DNA of 64,000 nucleotides from Fremontodendron californicum (Eukaryota; Streptophyta; Magnoliopsida; Malvales; Malvaceae). Positions 55,101-64,000 of this stretch are shown in pieces. Within the stretch, counting starts at the first letter, position 1, and each line of letters opens with the position of its first letter. The stretch spans positions 6,520,001 through 6,584,000 of the forward strand of contig JAULJL010000017.1 in the NCBI GenBank assembly GCA_030761205.1, written 5' to 3'. The position numbers were made by a program, and so were the translations under genes. The notes beneath the pieces were generated by a model, which did no database searches, had not been told where the DNA came from, and saw nothing but the letters and a program-made list of their open reading frames with translations.

Positions 55101-56585
55101 AGAAACAGTAGAAGAAGCTACGGCTTTGAGAGAGAAAATAGTAATGATATTAAGTAAATATGCACATCAATGCCTACCAAGTTTACCAAGCTCAGGGCTT
55201 TACACATTTAGGGGCAAAAGTAAAAAAAGAAAGAAATATTTGCTGCACTACATAATCATTTGTCTTTTTCTAATCATATGTGTAGCTTAAAAGGTCTGAT
55301 TACCATAGGAGAACTTTAGGTGGGAGTGGATACATAAATTCACCTTTTTAAGCCCCTCACACTGCTTTCTTGTGCTCCTTTTATAGAAGTTTTGCTGCTG
55401 TTGGAGTGGATCCTGCTGTGATGGGCATTGGTCCTGCTGTTGCTATACCAGCTGCAGTCAAGTCCGCAGGTCTTGAGCTTGATGATGTAGACTTGTTTGA
55501 GATAAATGAGGTAGTGGGTTTCTTTGGTTGATTTTATTTTGAAGGCGAATTTAGTACAAGTTTTCTTTCTTTTGTAATTATGCAATATGTATTTTTCCTC
55601 AGGCATTTGCATCTCAGTTTGTATACTCTTGCAAGAAATTGGGGCTTGATCGTGAAAAGGTCAATGTTAATGGAGGTGCAATGGCCCTTGGGCATCCTTT
55701 GGGTGTTACAGGTACTTATCTGACAGAAATTTGACAATTTGTAATAGATAAAAAAATTGCCCTGGTTATGCACCTTTGTTGCTGCATGGAACTGAGCTCA
55801 TGATAAACAATGAAAAGTACTGTATAAACAAATACTAGATTACCTGTTCTAACTTTTCCAAAGGCTAAGCTTGGTCTTTCGGGTGGTCTGGTATTAATAT
55901 ACACTATATATTATTTTATGTATCAGGTGCTCGGTGTGTAGGAACTCTATTGTACGAGATGAAGCGTCGTGGGAAGGACTGTCGCTTCGGAGTGATCTCA
56001 ATGTGCATAGGTCCTTCTCTCTCTCTCTATCTCCCCACATAATATGAAAAACCAAAGAAGTTTCAGATTCAGGTCTAACCCTTAGTCTAAACAAAGAATT
56101 GGTAAAGTTCAATGTCAGCATGTGCTGTGTAATCTAATGGACTGAGGATTACTTGCCATTTTCTTTTGGGGATGACATGGTAAAGTTTGAAAGCCTAGCC
56201 ATACCTTTCTTTGGCTTGCAGTTGTCCCTAGGTTATAGAACTTGTTGACAGGATCATCGAGGTGGTTTTAAACATTTCCACTAAACTAGCAGGCGGGTCT
56301 AATGTTTTTTGAAGCCGACTTTATGAGAGTAGTAATCAGTTGTTTGATTTCACTTTACTCTGCAATATGAAAAACAAATGTTTCAATAACCAATTATAAC
56401 TGAAACGTTTAGCCTGGTTCATTTTCTTTCTTTATCTGGTTAAGAAACCTAATAGTCGGACCCTTGCCATTGCAGGCAGTGGAATGGGGGCTGCAGCTGT
56501 TTTTGAAAGGGGAGATTGTGTTGATGAATTCTGCAATGCTCGAGCTGTCAAAAGTAACGAGCTTCTATCAAAGGATGCTCGATAG
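52109..56585 (+). CDS. KAT2: Peroxisomal 3-ketoacyl-CoA thiolase (KAT2/PED1 type)
   Basis: Coding exons: 52,109-52,201, 52,281-52,357, 52,847-52,931, 53,019-53,145, 53,358-53,456, 53,562-53,632, 53,717-53,824, 53,915-53,992, 54,066-54,198, 54,288-54,384, 55,387-55,510, 55,603-55,711, 55,927-56,010 and 56,476-56,585. All are GT-AG and in frame: 1,395 bp, 464 aa. The enzyme cleaves 3-ketoacyl-CoA with CoA in the last step of peroxisomal beta-oxidation, which also supplies jasmonate and auxin precursors. A PTS2 signal, RQRVLLDHL (residues 7-15, R-Q-x5-H-L), targets it to peroxisomes. Catalytic residues: Cys139 in NRQCSSGLQA, His395 in GGAMALGHPLG and Cys427 in SMCIGSGMGAA. The ATG is the first before the PTS2, and the C-terminus LLSKDAR fits the family. 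It converges on LSM5. Intron 10 (1 kb) holds a MITE and a pyrimidine run. Whether it is the KAT2 or KAT5 orthologue needs a tree. Confidence 0.95.
54660..54738 (+). repeat. CTCTC/CCCCT pyrimidine tract with T-run in thiolase intron 10
   Basis: A run of (ctctc)n and (cccct)n units is followed by about 18 T residues and more TC text. It is a simple-sequence repeat in the longest intron of the gene. Confidence 0.9.
54875..55071 (-). mobile_element. 197-bp MITE of the CTATGTT family in thiolase intron 10
   Basis: The left end CTATATTGCTCCGACTC and right end GAGTCTGAGTAACATAG form inverted repeats. The exact target duplication GGTGCCAT lies on both sides (54,867-54,874 and 55,072-55,079). It is inverted relative to the copy at 49,552-49,717 and is longer, because of extra gtgtccgacgcatattcgg-type text. 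Confidence 0.9.
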
Positions 56586-57405
56586 AGATGTTTATTATCG
56601 CTATCTTACTATTTGTATTCAATATTATAACTTGGCATATTCCCAAGCAAAATTAGACAATTGTGAGTTGTCAAAACTGCATACTGGAAATCAAAATAAA
56701 GTTCTGTGTGCAATAGCTCAAGAGTGTGGCTAACTGAGCAAAGCTACTCTTTGTTTGTAATGTCATCCTGTGATTTTAATATATAAATATAATTTGGATG
56801 AACAGTTTGAGAAAAAGGTTGCCATGGCAGAAATCATACATCTGAATCTATTAAAGATTTCTGAGAAAATCGACCTATTTTAACCCCTTCAAGCCTTTAA
56901 GGCTAAAGAAGGCGGAAAATGATTAGAACCCAAACTTGACGGGGGAGTGGGAAGAGATGATTGGAACTTTGTTTGCTTCCTCAAAGCTTTGCTTAGTAAA
57001 GGCTAAAGAAAGTGGAAAATGACCGAAAGCAGTTTTCATCTAAGAAGGGTTCAAAAGGAGCTGGCATAATTAATGATAACTTTCCTAGTTACTTGAACTA
57101 GCATCAGTTTCTGAGCAGCAAAAGCATTCAACTCCATCATATATGTTCGAAATGACGATGCAGATAAAGTTACATTAGAACTAAAAGCATTTCAAAGTTA
57201 TGATAAGCGTAATCGATCATTAACCATTACAATAACTGTGGCCAACTCTGTCCTATAACCAAACTTGGGGAATCTTGCAGAGATTGAGGTTTAAATAATA
57301 AGAGCTTTCCTTCTATGCCAAAATTCGCATTAAAACTGAGAATATGGCATGGAACCAATATCATTAAAACGGAAGAACAAAGAAAAAAGGGAGGAGCTGA
57401 CAATC
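56586..57405. other. 3' UTR of the thiolase and convergent spacer
   Basis: Text after the thiolase stop includes atataaatataat (near 56,780) and no further exon. A short direct repeat, ggctaaagaa plus gg/gt variants, occurs near 56,900 and 57,000. The last part is the LSM5 3' UTR on the minus strand. No gene is visible. Confidence 0.6.
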
Positions 57406-59005
57406 TCATTCTGGATCAGGTGAGCCTCCTGGGACCAACTGCATTGCACAAAAAAAAAAAAAGAATTAGTATGAGAAATTTGATACTGATTCCATTGCAA
57501 TTCTTCATGTTGAGCAGCCTTTGGTTTCCCTTACTCAAATTGCTACCTTTTGGCCCTAATTGGTGATCTACAGTTTACATGCTTATATCTAGCAGAAATT
57601 TGCTTAAACCTTAATCATATACTGTAATCCTCAATAAATTTGCCAATCCTAAGTAAATTATGGTCTTAAGAAGAAGTGCATTAACTAAATCAGAAACCAT
57701 TTAATCTTACAATGGCAATGTTGTTTCCATTAAGCAAAATTTGATCAAGCTTTGTGATCCGTCTTCCTTCAGCGGTGATCTCACTGTGATATGCAACAGA
57801 AACAGAAAAGCAAACAAGATCAAAACAAGCTATGAAGGCTGTTCGGTTTAAGGGGACAAAGATTCTCCAATTACTTATGCATGCATACAAGCATGGGGCA
57901 GATATGTTGCTAAGCCAATAAAAAGTCGAATGAAAATATACATGTTCTTGTATAGAACTATTCTTTTCAAGCGTGTGAGAGAAACAAATCAAACACCTTG
58001 TCACTCTCAAAAAAAAAAAAACCACCACCACCTAGTAAAAGAAATGTGAAATGTTGTACAATCAAGCAATGAATATCAATTTGGAATCAATGTAAAAGAA
58101 GAAGAAGAAGCAGTGTAGTTAGCTAAGTGCGCAGACATCCAGCCCGAAACAATTTTTTCTCTACAGACAGCTAGTTCTCAACCTGTTCCTTCCGTAACGA
58201 GGATTCCAATAAATACCAAGTTACCAGTAATTTAAAATGGTTTGCTTAAAAACCTGAACTCCACCCCAAGGCATCAATTTTGTGAAGAAATAGTTCTAAA
58301 TCACACTCTATCCCAACAAACTTATAAGTTATAAGCCAGCTCACTTTCTCCGGTTACCACCGTGCTACTTAGAAAGAATTTAAACATTGAACCAAAAGAT
58401 GAAAAGCAACCCTTCAATTCATTCGAATATTCAGCCGAAAAAGAAAATCATAGGAATTCTGCTTCAAAACTGAAACTTAAATTTTGAGACTTCGAAGTAA
58501 ATTAAGGGGAAAACGAAGGCTACCCAAAATTTGACATTTGTTAAATACATACAACATAACTAATACGCAGAAATCAAAACTCCAACGTGATCTCTTTCCC
58601 ATCACTTTCCTAACCCCATTTTCTAGTGAGAAAACATAAAACATTAAAACCCTAAAAACCCTAACACAAAACAAAAAGTAAAAGTAAAACCTTGCAGGGG
58701 CAGTTTAAGCCTATATACCTAATCTAAATCTAAACATTCAAAGAAAAAAGAAGGAAGAGCTTTACTATTCAGTGACATCTTCAAGGACCATGTTAACGTA
58801 GACATCGAAGCCTCTAAGAGTACCCACGAGCTCCTTGTCCCCTTTCATTATCACCCATATTTTGGACCCTATGCACCGGTCTATCAACTCTGCAAAAACA
58901 AAGAAAAGAAACCCAAATCAGCGTTTAGTCTGACTTTCGAGAAAGTGGAAGGAAAAAAAAAAAACTGTCACCTGATGGAAGAAGCTGCGAGGGATTGTTT
59001 GCCAT
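57406..59005 (-). CDS. LSM5: U6 snRNA-associated Sm-like protein LSM5
   Basis: Minus-strand exons in order: 59,005-58,972, 58,889-58,766, 57,783-57,711 and 57,438-57,406 (34, 124, 73 and 33 bp). All introns are GT-AG. Total 264 bp, 87 aa, the usual LSM5 length. The protein begins MANNPSQLLPSELIDRCIGS. The Sm1 motif includes IWVIMKGDKELVGTLRGFDV and YVNMVLEDV, and Sm2 includes LDQILLNGNNIAI. It ends LVPGGSPDPE. LSM5 is part of the LSm1-7 ring (cytoplasmic decapping of mRNA) and the LSm2-8 ring (nuclear U6 snRNP). In Arabidopsis it is SAD1, with ABA and drought phenotypes. The exons are too short to show as a single long frame. The intron between exons 2 and 3 is about 980 bp. Confidence 0.95.
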
Positions 59006-59240
59006 TGCTTTGAGAGAGTTCAGTCAAAAGAAAAACCTCCAATTGTTGATTAACTTTTTGTCAAAACTCAAAAACCCAACTTTTTCTACTTTAAAGGATC
59101 AAAATATCGTAATGAAACGACTTCGTTAGAGTTGAGGAAAATTAGTCAAACAGGCCCTGTCGGCCCAATGGATTTCAAAACTCTCGCGAGCCAGCACCGT
59201 CGTGCCAAGCCCCTTTATCAATGTTAGACCTAACAATTCG
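59006..59240 (-). promoter_or_regulatory. Upstream region of LSM5
   Basis: Left to right: the 5' leader with gagagagttcag, a T-rich stretch, then cgacttcgttagagttg and a C-rich patch (ccagcaccgtcgtgccaagcc). The promoter must lie here, but I see no clear TATA box. Confidence 0.4.
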
Positions 59241-59465
59241 TGTATATTATCATATTCGTGTATTTTTTGTATTATAATCGTGTTTAATGAGTTTTATATT
59301 TGTATAAATTTTGACTTGTTAATAGTTTGTATTATATAGATTTTGACATATTCATGTATTCATGTCGTTTCGTATTTTTATCGTGTTTAAATTATTTTTT
59401 CGATATCATATAATCGTATCGTTTCCAATATTATTAGTGTAGCTAATAACAAGTCTATGTCTAAA
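59236..59465 (+). repeat. AT-rich dispersed repeat (GTATTATAATCGT family), copy 2
   Basis: Same landmarks as 51,070-51,295 in the same order and orientation, with about a quarter of positions changed by eye. It includes repeated tattcgtgtat and atcgtgttta words. It is a diverged dispersed element of unknown type. Confidence 0.55.
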
Positions 59466-59481
59466 AAATTCAAGTCAAAAC

Positions 59482-59870
59482 TAGGATGACAATAGAGCGG
59501 GACGGGAATTGCTTTATCCACTTTCGTCCCACTTTTGCATGGATGTTGAAAACATCCACCTCCATGGATGTTGATTATATCCATAACTACTTCACGGTAA
59601 TCCATTCCATTTTTTACTAATTATTTTTAATTTAATATTATAATTTATTCATGAACATAATTTAATATATATAATATATATTAAAAATATAAAAGGTATA
59701 GAATATTTTAAGAGATAAAATAATAATTTTAAAAAGGGGCTGGACGGAACAGAGTAAGCATTTATCAAAATTGTCCCGCTCCACTCGATCTCTACTTTTC
59801 AAAAAAAATCTTCCCATTCAAAATGAATTGATACAAAATCCGTGGAGCGGATCAAATTTTGCTATCCCTA
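59482..59870. mobile_element. hAT-type MITE (copy 3)
   Basis: It starts TAGGATGACAATAGAGCGGG and ends TTTGCTATCCCTA, a changed form of the TAGGGATGGCAA ends. The flanks GTCAAAAC (59,474-59,481) and ATCAAAAC (59,871-59,878) form an 8-bp target duplication with one difference. The AT-rich interior is the inverse of the copy at 51,443-51,871. It is 389 bp with no coding. Confidence 0.82.
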
Positions 59871-60285
59871 ATCAAAACCAACATGGGAATTTGCGTGTAG
59901 TGCAGCAGCCGAGGAGAGGGAGGAAGGAGCAGTCAGATGACACGTCCTACATGTGGGACCCTGATTGACAGAGACATTGCATGGAGGACACGTGTAAACT
60001 CAACAACCCATCAACAACAAAGGAGGCAATTGTATCCGATGAACGGGGGTTCTACCATGAGCTCCTTAAAATAGGCTTTTGGTAGACTCTAAAATTAGAA
60101 AACCTGAATAGCAGGTTACCAGGTTACTAATTTTTACATATAAACATGACAACTTACATATAAACATGAAAAATATGAGAAATTACATATAAACATGACA
60201 AATGACAAATTACATATAAACATGACAATTAAGGTTTTTTTATTTCAATACTTATAAAAAAATTATTTATCAAAATACCGATCTT
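59871..60285. repeat. Spacer with short repeats of TTACATATAAACATGACAA
   Basis: The first part (59,880-60,120) holds no recognisable gene. From about 60,136 to 60,225 the words ttacatataaacatgacaa, ttacatataaacatgaaaa and variants repeat four or five times, with a unit of about 19-30 bp. Confidence 0.7.
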
Positions 60286-60327
60286 CTCAAATTATTTACC
60301 AAAATACGCTAGTTTTTTACCCGTTGG

Positions 60328-60430
60328 GAAGTCGTCATATGATATGGCGACTTCTGTGTTTCATTTGCAAAAAAAATTTACAAGTTGAACAAGGGAAGTC
60401 GCCATATCATATGGCGACTTCCCTTGTTCA
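60328..60430. repeat. Two tandem palindromes (GAAGTCGCCATAT type)
   Basis: The right one, 60,386-60,430, is 45 bp: two 22-base arms (tgaacaagggaagtcgccat at / at atggcgacttcccttgttca) around one central C, with perfect pairing. The left one, at about 60,331-60,357, is gaagtcgtcatat-g-atatggcgacttc, with one mismatch. They lie about 1 kb before the MULE ORF and may be part of that element. Confidence 0.9.
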
Positions 60431-60589
60431 TTTTTTTTTTGTAAATTGTTTTATAATTATATTAATTTTTTAAGCTTATAACTTTTTTTTTTTATTAATT
60501 TTATTAATTGATAATTTTTTTTTATTAATTTTATAAAAATGCTATTAATTTTATTTTTTATAAGCCTAAAAAAATATGAATCAGAATCA

Positions 60590-61255
60590 GTTTCAAGGAT
60601 GGGATATATCAGTAGATTTTTGCGGAGTCATTAATCAGTTTTTCAGTCAATTAAGAGTTTGAAGAAAAATGGGAATCAGATTCAACACTTTCAAAGGATG
60701 TGACTTGTCAGCAGAAAAATGAGAATCAGAATCAACAGTTTCAAAGGATGGGATTTATCAGCTGAAAAAATGAGAATCAGAATCAACAGTTTTTCACCAT
60801 GATGGGATTTATGAGCAAAAAAATTCGAATCAGAATCAACAGTTTTTCACCATGATTGGATTTATCAGCAAAAACATGAGAATCAGATTCAACAGTTTCA
60901 AATGATGGGACTTGTCAGCAGAAAAATGAGAATCAGATTCAACAATTTCAAAGGATGGGACTTATCAGCTGAAAAATATCAGATTCAACAAATTTTCACC
61001 ATTATGGGATTCATGAGAAGAAAATGAGAATTGGAATCAATAGTTTTTCACCATGATTTGATTTATCAGTAGAAAACTGGGAATCAAATTCAACAGTTTC
61101 AAAGGATGGGACTTGTCAGCAGAAAAATGGGAATCAGATTCAACAGTTTCAAAGGATGGGACTTGTCAGCAGAAAAATGGGAATCAGATTCAACAGTTTA
61201 AAAGGATGAGACTTATCAGCTGAAAAATGAGAATCAGATTCAATAATTTTTCACC
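60590..61255 (+). repeat. About 50-bp tandem repeats upstream of the MULE ORF
   Basis: Around a dozen units of the form gaatcagattcaacagtttc, then aaaggatgggacttgtcag and cagaaaaatg. The last three (61,080-61,230) are 50 bp each and almost identical. Older ones are 50-62 bp, with ttttcaccatgat replacing part of the unit. Such arrays are common in the untranslated parts of MULEs. Confidence 0.85.
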
Positions 61256-61444
61256 ATATTTTACTCAATAAACCATTATAAATATGATATTCCTTCCTCA
61301 TTCTCTCCTCATTCTCAATCTTAGTTGTTATTTTCTAGTGTTAGTGATAATAGCTTGTCATTCTCATCCTTCTCTATTTCTTGTTTCTTTTACTGAGTGA
61401 TAATACCTTCGTTCTCATCCTTCTCACTTTCATTACTACACAAC

Positions 61445-64000
61445 ATGAGCAATATAGTGGTCGCATTGGTCTACTATAATGGCCAAATTCATAATACTGA
61501 TGAAGGTGCTACCTTTGACTGTGAACGTCCTAAAAGCTTTCGTGTTGGTGAAGACGTCACATTAGAGGAACTGAAGGTGATAATTCATACAAAAATCAAA
61601 GTTGGAAATACAAAAAGAGTTTCAGAGATTAAGTATAGGCTTCCTTTTTCTATTGGTGAAGGATGTGTTCGATATAGTACTTATCCACTAGAAGATGATG
61701 ATGATGTGAGATGAATGTTTCATGCTCACGAGACATTTGAAAATGTTGGTGTACTTGAGTTATATGTTGACATTGAGGATTGTGGGCTTCCAGAAGATGA
61801 TGATTCTCAGCCGTTGTATTATGTTCTCACTTCATACAACGTTCCCCCAGAAGAAGTGCCATCTAAAGATACAACTTTTTATAATTCATTTGTCTCACCA
61901 ACAATTCCTACTGCCCTGGATGATGTGGCAGATGATGTGCCAGCTGGTGATGATCCTATTCAGTCATGTGGAGCCCATGGTGAATATATTGGTGACTTTA
62001 GTGAGCAAGAAGAAGAGTATGCTGAATTCGCAAATGACAGTGATGAAAGCAATGATTCTGACCGAGACGTTGGCCCTAATATCAACACTTATGGAGTTCT
62101 TCCCCCTTATGAGCTTGCATCCCATATGCGCACCCTGGATCTGGATGCAATGCAAGTGCCAGAATTTCCTGAATATGGTCATACATTTGCTGCACCTCTG
62201 AGTTGGAATCCATCTACAGTTGATCTCTATGTTGGGTTACAATTTCCAACGAAAGAGGCTGTGCTTTAAGCTATTAAGCACTACAACATCAAAAACTCTG
62301 TAGATTACAGAGTTATTGAATCTGAGCCAACCAAATATCATGGCAAGTGTCTAATGTATGGGAAAGGGTGCAATTGGAGAATAAGGGCAACATTCATGAA
62401 GAAGAAACAAGTATGGGAGATTAGAAAATATAATGGGCCTCACACTTGCACATCGGGAAGAATTTCACAGGATCATTGCAAATTAGATTCTAACATGATC
62501 TCTTCATGCATTCTGTCATTGATCCAAGCAAATCCGGAGATTTTTATTTCAGTTTTGATCGTTAAAATGCGAATCCAGTATTGATACATCACTTCTTATA
62601 GGAAAGCATGGAAAGCAAAGCAAAAGGCAATTATTCGAGTCTTTGGCGATTGGGATAGATCGTACAATGATCTACCTAAATGGTTGGGTGCAATGCAACA
62701 TTTCATTCCTGGTACAATTGTGGAATTGCAAACGATACCTACATATCACGGTGATCGAATAGTCCAGGGTAAGAGAATATTCCATCGACTCTTTTGGACA
62801 TTTAAGTCGTGCATTGAAGGGTTTGTATTGCAAACCTATTGTGCAAATAGACGGTACATTCTTATATGGAAAATACAAAGGAACATTGTTGTTAGCTATT
62901 GCACAAGATGGCAACCGAAATATACTACCAATTGCCTTTGCCATTGTGGAGGATGAGACAACGGAGGCTTGGTTTTTCTTTCTCACTAATTTGCGTACAT
63001 ATGTGACAACACAACCTGGCATATGCTTAATGTCTGATCGGCATGAATCCATCAAAGCTGCAATCAGACGCCATGGTAGTGGATGGAATTCTCCAAATGC
63101 ATACTCTGTGTACTGCATTCGACACATTGCAGCTAACTTAATGAAGAGGTTTAACAATAAGGAATTGAGTCGACAAATTGTCAACATGGGTATGTAATTG
63201 GATCATAGTTATTTTCTCTCTTATATTTTCTTTAATATATAAAATAATACTAAAATTAACTAGTTTTGTTTTTTTAATTTTATCAGGATACGAGTTGAGG
63301 CGACCCCATTTTCATTGGATGTATGAGATTTTTCGTGGAGAAAACGTAGAGGCAACTAATTGGCTTGATAGGATCCCCAAGGAGAAGTGGGCCCAATCAT
63401 ATGACGAAGGAAGACGCTATGGGCATATGACAACCAACCTAGCTGAATCTATCAATTCAGTGTTAAAGGGGACGCGCCATCTTCCCATTACTGCTTTGGT
63501 GCAGGCAACATATTATAGGTTGGCTGAACTTTTTGTTAAATGGGCAACAAGCAAATTGCAATGATGGAAGGAGTGCACACATACTGTGAAACAGTCACAA
63601 TGGCAATGCAAGAAAATCGTAGGAAAGCTAACTCCCACTCGGTTTGTAATTTACGTGCGCAAATCAATTTTCTTTGATTGAGGAGTTACTTGACTCACAA
63701 GATGGAGTTGTTGCAATGAAGTACAAAGTAAATCTTAGTGAGATGTGGTGTGACTGTGGGAAGTTTCAAATACAAATGTTTCCTTGTTCACATGTAGTTG
63801 CTGCTTGTACACATGTCCATGTAGATTACAGGCAATATGTGGACAATGTCTATAAACTTGACACTATATTCAATATAAACTTGACACTATATTCAATGTT
63901 TATAGGCGAAGTAGTTGCAAATGAAGGTTATTGGTCTCAATATAATGGACCAGAAGTGTGTCCCAATCCAGAAATGCGAAGAGATCTACATGGTCGGCCA
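61445..64000 (+). pseudogene. MuDR-type (MULE) transposase, broken, runs off the window
   Basis: The start ATG at 61,445 (MSNIVVALVYYNGQ) begins a PB1-like N-terminus. It is followed by an acidic part, then the DNA-binding region (VDLYVGLQFPTKEAVL, CLMYGKGCNWRIRATF). The MULE catalytic domain follows: PIVQIDGTFLYGKYKG (first Asp), GICLMSDRHESIKAA (second Asp) and the CIRH motif in YCIRHIAANL. A SWIM finger comes last (C-x-C in MWCDCGKFQ, then C-x-H in FPCSHVVAAC). A 97-bp GT-AG intron (63,190-63,286) separates two coding parts. Damage: stops at 61,712-61,714 (TGA where Trp is expected), 62,267-62,269 (TAA) and 62,582-62,584. Frame shifts lie near 62,822, 63,563 and 63,670, and there is a 23-bp tandem duplication at 63,851-63,896. 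It is dead, and the 3' end is beyond the window. Confidence 0.9.

Noticed and set aside
57690..58031. 113-residue minus-strand frame as an independent gene
   Set aside because: Its only meaningful part, EITAEGRR...NGNNIAI, is exon 3 of LSM5 (57,711-57,783). The rest is intron read-through.
1..64000. tRNA or rRNA genes
   Set aside because: No cloverleaf with A/B box patterns or rRNA-like stretches was seen. The tRNA-like matches are primer-binding sites of LTR elements.

Overview
This window is nuclear DNA of a eudicot plant. The evidence is the spliceosomal GT-AG introns, a peroxisomal thiolase with a plant-type PTS2 signal, a plant B4-group Raf-like PB1 kinase, an LSM5 gene, and Tat/Ogre- and Athila-type Ty3 retrotransposons with MULE, hAT, Helitron and LINE debris. 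The sequence alone does not support naming a species.

Left part (1 to about 34,440): a stack of nested LTR retrotransposons. Bases 1-7,987 are the 3' end of a plus-strand Tat/Ogre-like element: a repeat-rich 3' untranslated region, a polypurine tract at 2,655-2,669 and a 5.3-kb 3' LTR. It lies inside the 3' untranslated region of a second, older Tat/Ogre-like element on the minus strand. The coding remains of that element run from right to left: ORF1 (30,920-29,115 and 20,442-20,110), gag (19,765-17,326), protease (17,161-16,550), RT (15,847-14,599) and integrase. Its 5' LTR begins at 31,666. A 3,233-bp piece of it (integrase, an LTR fragment and 3' repeats) is present twice head to tail and almost identical. 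A young Athila-like element (20,443-29,114) with identical-length 1,497-bp LTRs and a perfect CTCTG target duplication interrupts ORF1. Its single long ORF joins gag-protease directly to the integrase tail, so it is non-autonomous.

Middle part (about 34,450-42,290): very AT-rich gene-free DNA. It consists of about four degenerate copies of a roughly 1.55-kb unit, interrupted by a LINE 3' fragment with a 15-bp target duplication and by a MITE, followed by Helitron-like fragments.

Right part (42,290-64,000): genic DNA with three well-supported genes. A Raf-like MAPKKK with a PB1 domain lies at 43,076-50,139 (+, 8 coding exons, 1,295 aa). A peroxisomal 3-ketoacyl-CoA thiolase of the KAT2/PED1 type lies at 52,109-56,585 (+, 14 exons, 464 aa). 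LSM5 lies at 57,406-59,005 (-, 4 exons, 87 aa), convergent with the thiolase. All exon joins keep frame. The genes are functionally unrelated: stress kinase signalling, fatty-acid beta-oxidation and mRNA decay or splicing. MITEs and a Helitron-like element sit in their introns and spacers. The window ends in a broken MULE transposase (61,445-64,000) preceded by 50-bp tandem repeats and a 45-bp near-perfect palindrome.

I found no CRISPR array, rRNA or tRNA gene. The less ordinary material is in the mobile DNA: a MITE family with a TIR beginning CTATGTT or CTATATT and 8-bp target duplications in introns of two neighbouring genes; the gag-protease-integrase-tail fusion with a downstream cysteine-rich ORF; and a 180-bp satellite-like array in a retrotransposon 3' UTR that stays open as a 60-residue protein repeat.
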